A stretch of DNA of 64,000 nucleotides from Dipetalonema caudispina (taxonomy: Eukaryota > Nematoda > Chromadorea > Rhabditida > Onchocercidae): NCBI GenBank assembly GCA_013365325.1, contig JABVXV010000014.1, positions 310,001 to 374,000 on the forward strand, written 5' to 3'. The notes beneath the pieces are model-generated. The model saw nothing but the letters and a program-made list of their open reading frames with translations. It did no database searches and had not been told where the DNA came from. The position numbers and the translations under genes were made by a program. This document shows, piece after piece, positions 63,416 to 64,000 of this stretch (positions within the stretch are counted from its first letter, which is position 1; every line of letters begins with the position of its first letter).

Positions 63416-64000
63416 TTAGAAGGATGAATTGTGCAACAATAAATTTTTCCAAATTATTTCAACAAACATTGTTCTTCGGAACAAATTGTGAAAAATGAAT
63501 GTTGAAGATGAAGAAATTTTGCTAGACAGCAGCCCATGGATATTATTGAGGTGTTGTTGTCAAAAATATACTTTGAACAACTAGTGCCATGTAATTGGAT
63601 ATACAACAATGTTGTCATCCACTAAGGTTATAACCACAATGTGTTCCAATTGATAATCACTTGTTAATGATGATTGTTTTGTTGTTAATTTTATTTTTGC
63701 ATTTGAGATAACTGTAGTAGTACGTTCATCATTGAAATATTTTTCATTTTCATCTCAATTTCATACTTTCAAAATACCTAAATGGAAATTTTTTATTTCG
63801 ACAAAGATTCAAATTTGGAAGAAACAAAATAAAAATCGCGTGGTTTTCAATTTTACTAATATATCGAAGTATAAAGAATGTAATGATCGTTTTCTTCCTT
63901 GACAATATTACAATTCTTTTCACATTTTACTATTTCTTTTTTTTTTTTTCTTTGAAATTAGCATTAACGGAATTTTATACCGATTTACCGTCTAACATTT
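63416..64000. other. Upstream region of the Ly6-like gene
   Basis: About 585 bp upstream of the minus-strand start codon with no coding signal. It should include the promoter and 5' UTR. No TATA box or clear spliced-leader acceptor could be singled out. Confidence 0.4.

Noticed and set aside
1..64000. Wolbachia insertions, viral fragments or transposon proteins
   Set aside because: No reverse transcriptase, transposase, gag-like or bacterial coding frame was found on either strand by reading.

Overview
The window is AT-rich eukaryotic DNA from a nematode. Genes are split into short exons (76-271 nt) with compact GT...TTTCAG-type introns. Acceptors that look like trans-splice sites lie just upstream of start codons. 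The protein set (a LIN-29-type zinc-finger factor, a PGAM5 phosphatase, a Ly6-like GPI protein) is nematode in style. Many long A/T homopolymers and CATA, CA, GAT and AAT microsatellites fit a spirurid or filarial-type genome. The species cannot be named from sequence alone, and no bacterial, phage, CRISPR or clear Wolbachia-derived sequence was seen.

Layout. Positions 1-102 hold the last 33 codons of an unidentified + strand gene. The minus strand from about 37.0 kb down to 5.65 kb is one large gene, assembled here from 11 phase-compatible exons: the orthologue of the heterochronic transcription factor lin-29 (537 aa, five C2H2 fingers). Four exons at 36.9-35.0 kb encode a Ser/Thr/Gln-rich N-terminus. 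A 26-kb intron follows, then seven exons at 9.04-5.65 kb encode the fingers and the Ala-rich C-terminus. The giant intron holds several G+C-richer islands at 12.9, 19.4-20.0, 21.7, 24.2, 29.4 and 33.1-34.0 kb. Some read as alternative first exons that would splice in frame onto the zinc-finger exons.

From 37.0 to 58.9 kb no gene could be established. The stretch holds homopolymers, microsatellites, a five-copy 60-bp minisatellite at 48.9-49.2 kb, and a few isolated coding-like islands (about 39.6, 41.0-41.2, 49.4 and 51.8 kb).

The right end is gene-dense. pgam-5 (five exons, 58941-60918, +, 291 aa) encodes the mitochondrial PGAM5 serine/threonine phosphatase. It faces, tail to tail, a five-exon minus-strand gene (63415-62039, 183 aa) for a secreted, cysteine-rich, GPI-anchored Ly6/uPAR-like protein of the quiver or ODR-2/HOT type. 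The gap between them carries a degenerate 78-bp triple repeat.

The three genes show no operon arrangement. The most interesting regulatory material is at lin-29: a short structured 5' UTR with a uORF and a UCA-triloop hairpin beside the start codon, three phase-matched tandem acceptors for exon 2, candidate alternative first exons, and an 11-nt let-7 complement on the sense strand of the large intron. Exon models come from reading frames and splice signals by eye. No RNA evidence or database search was available.
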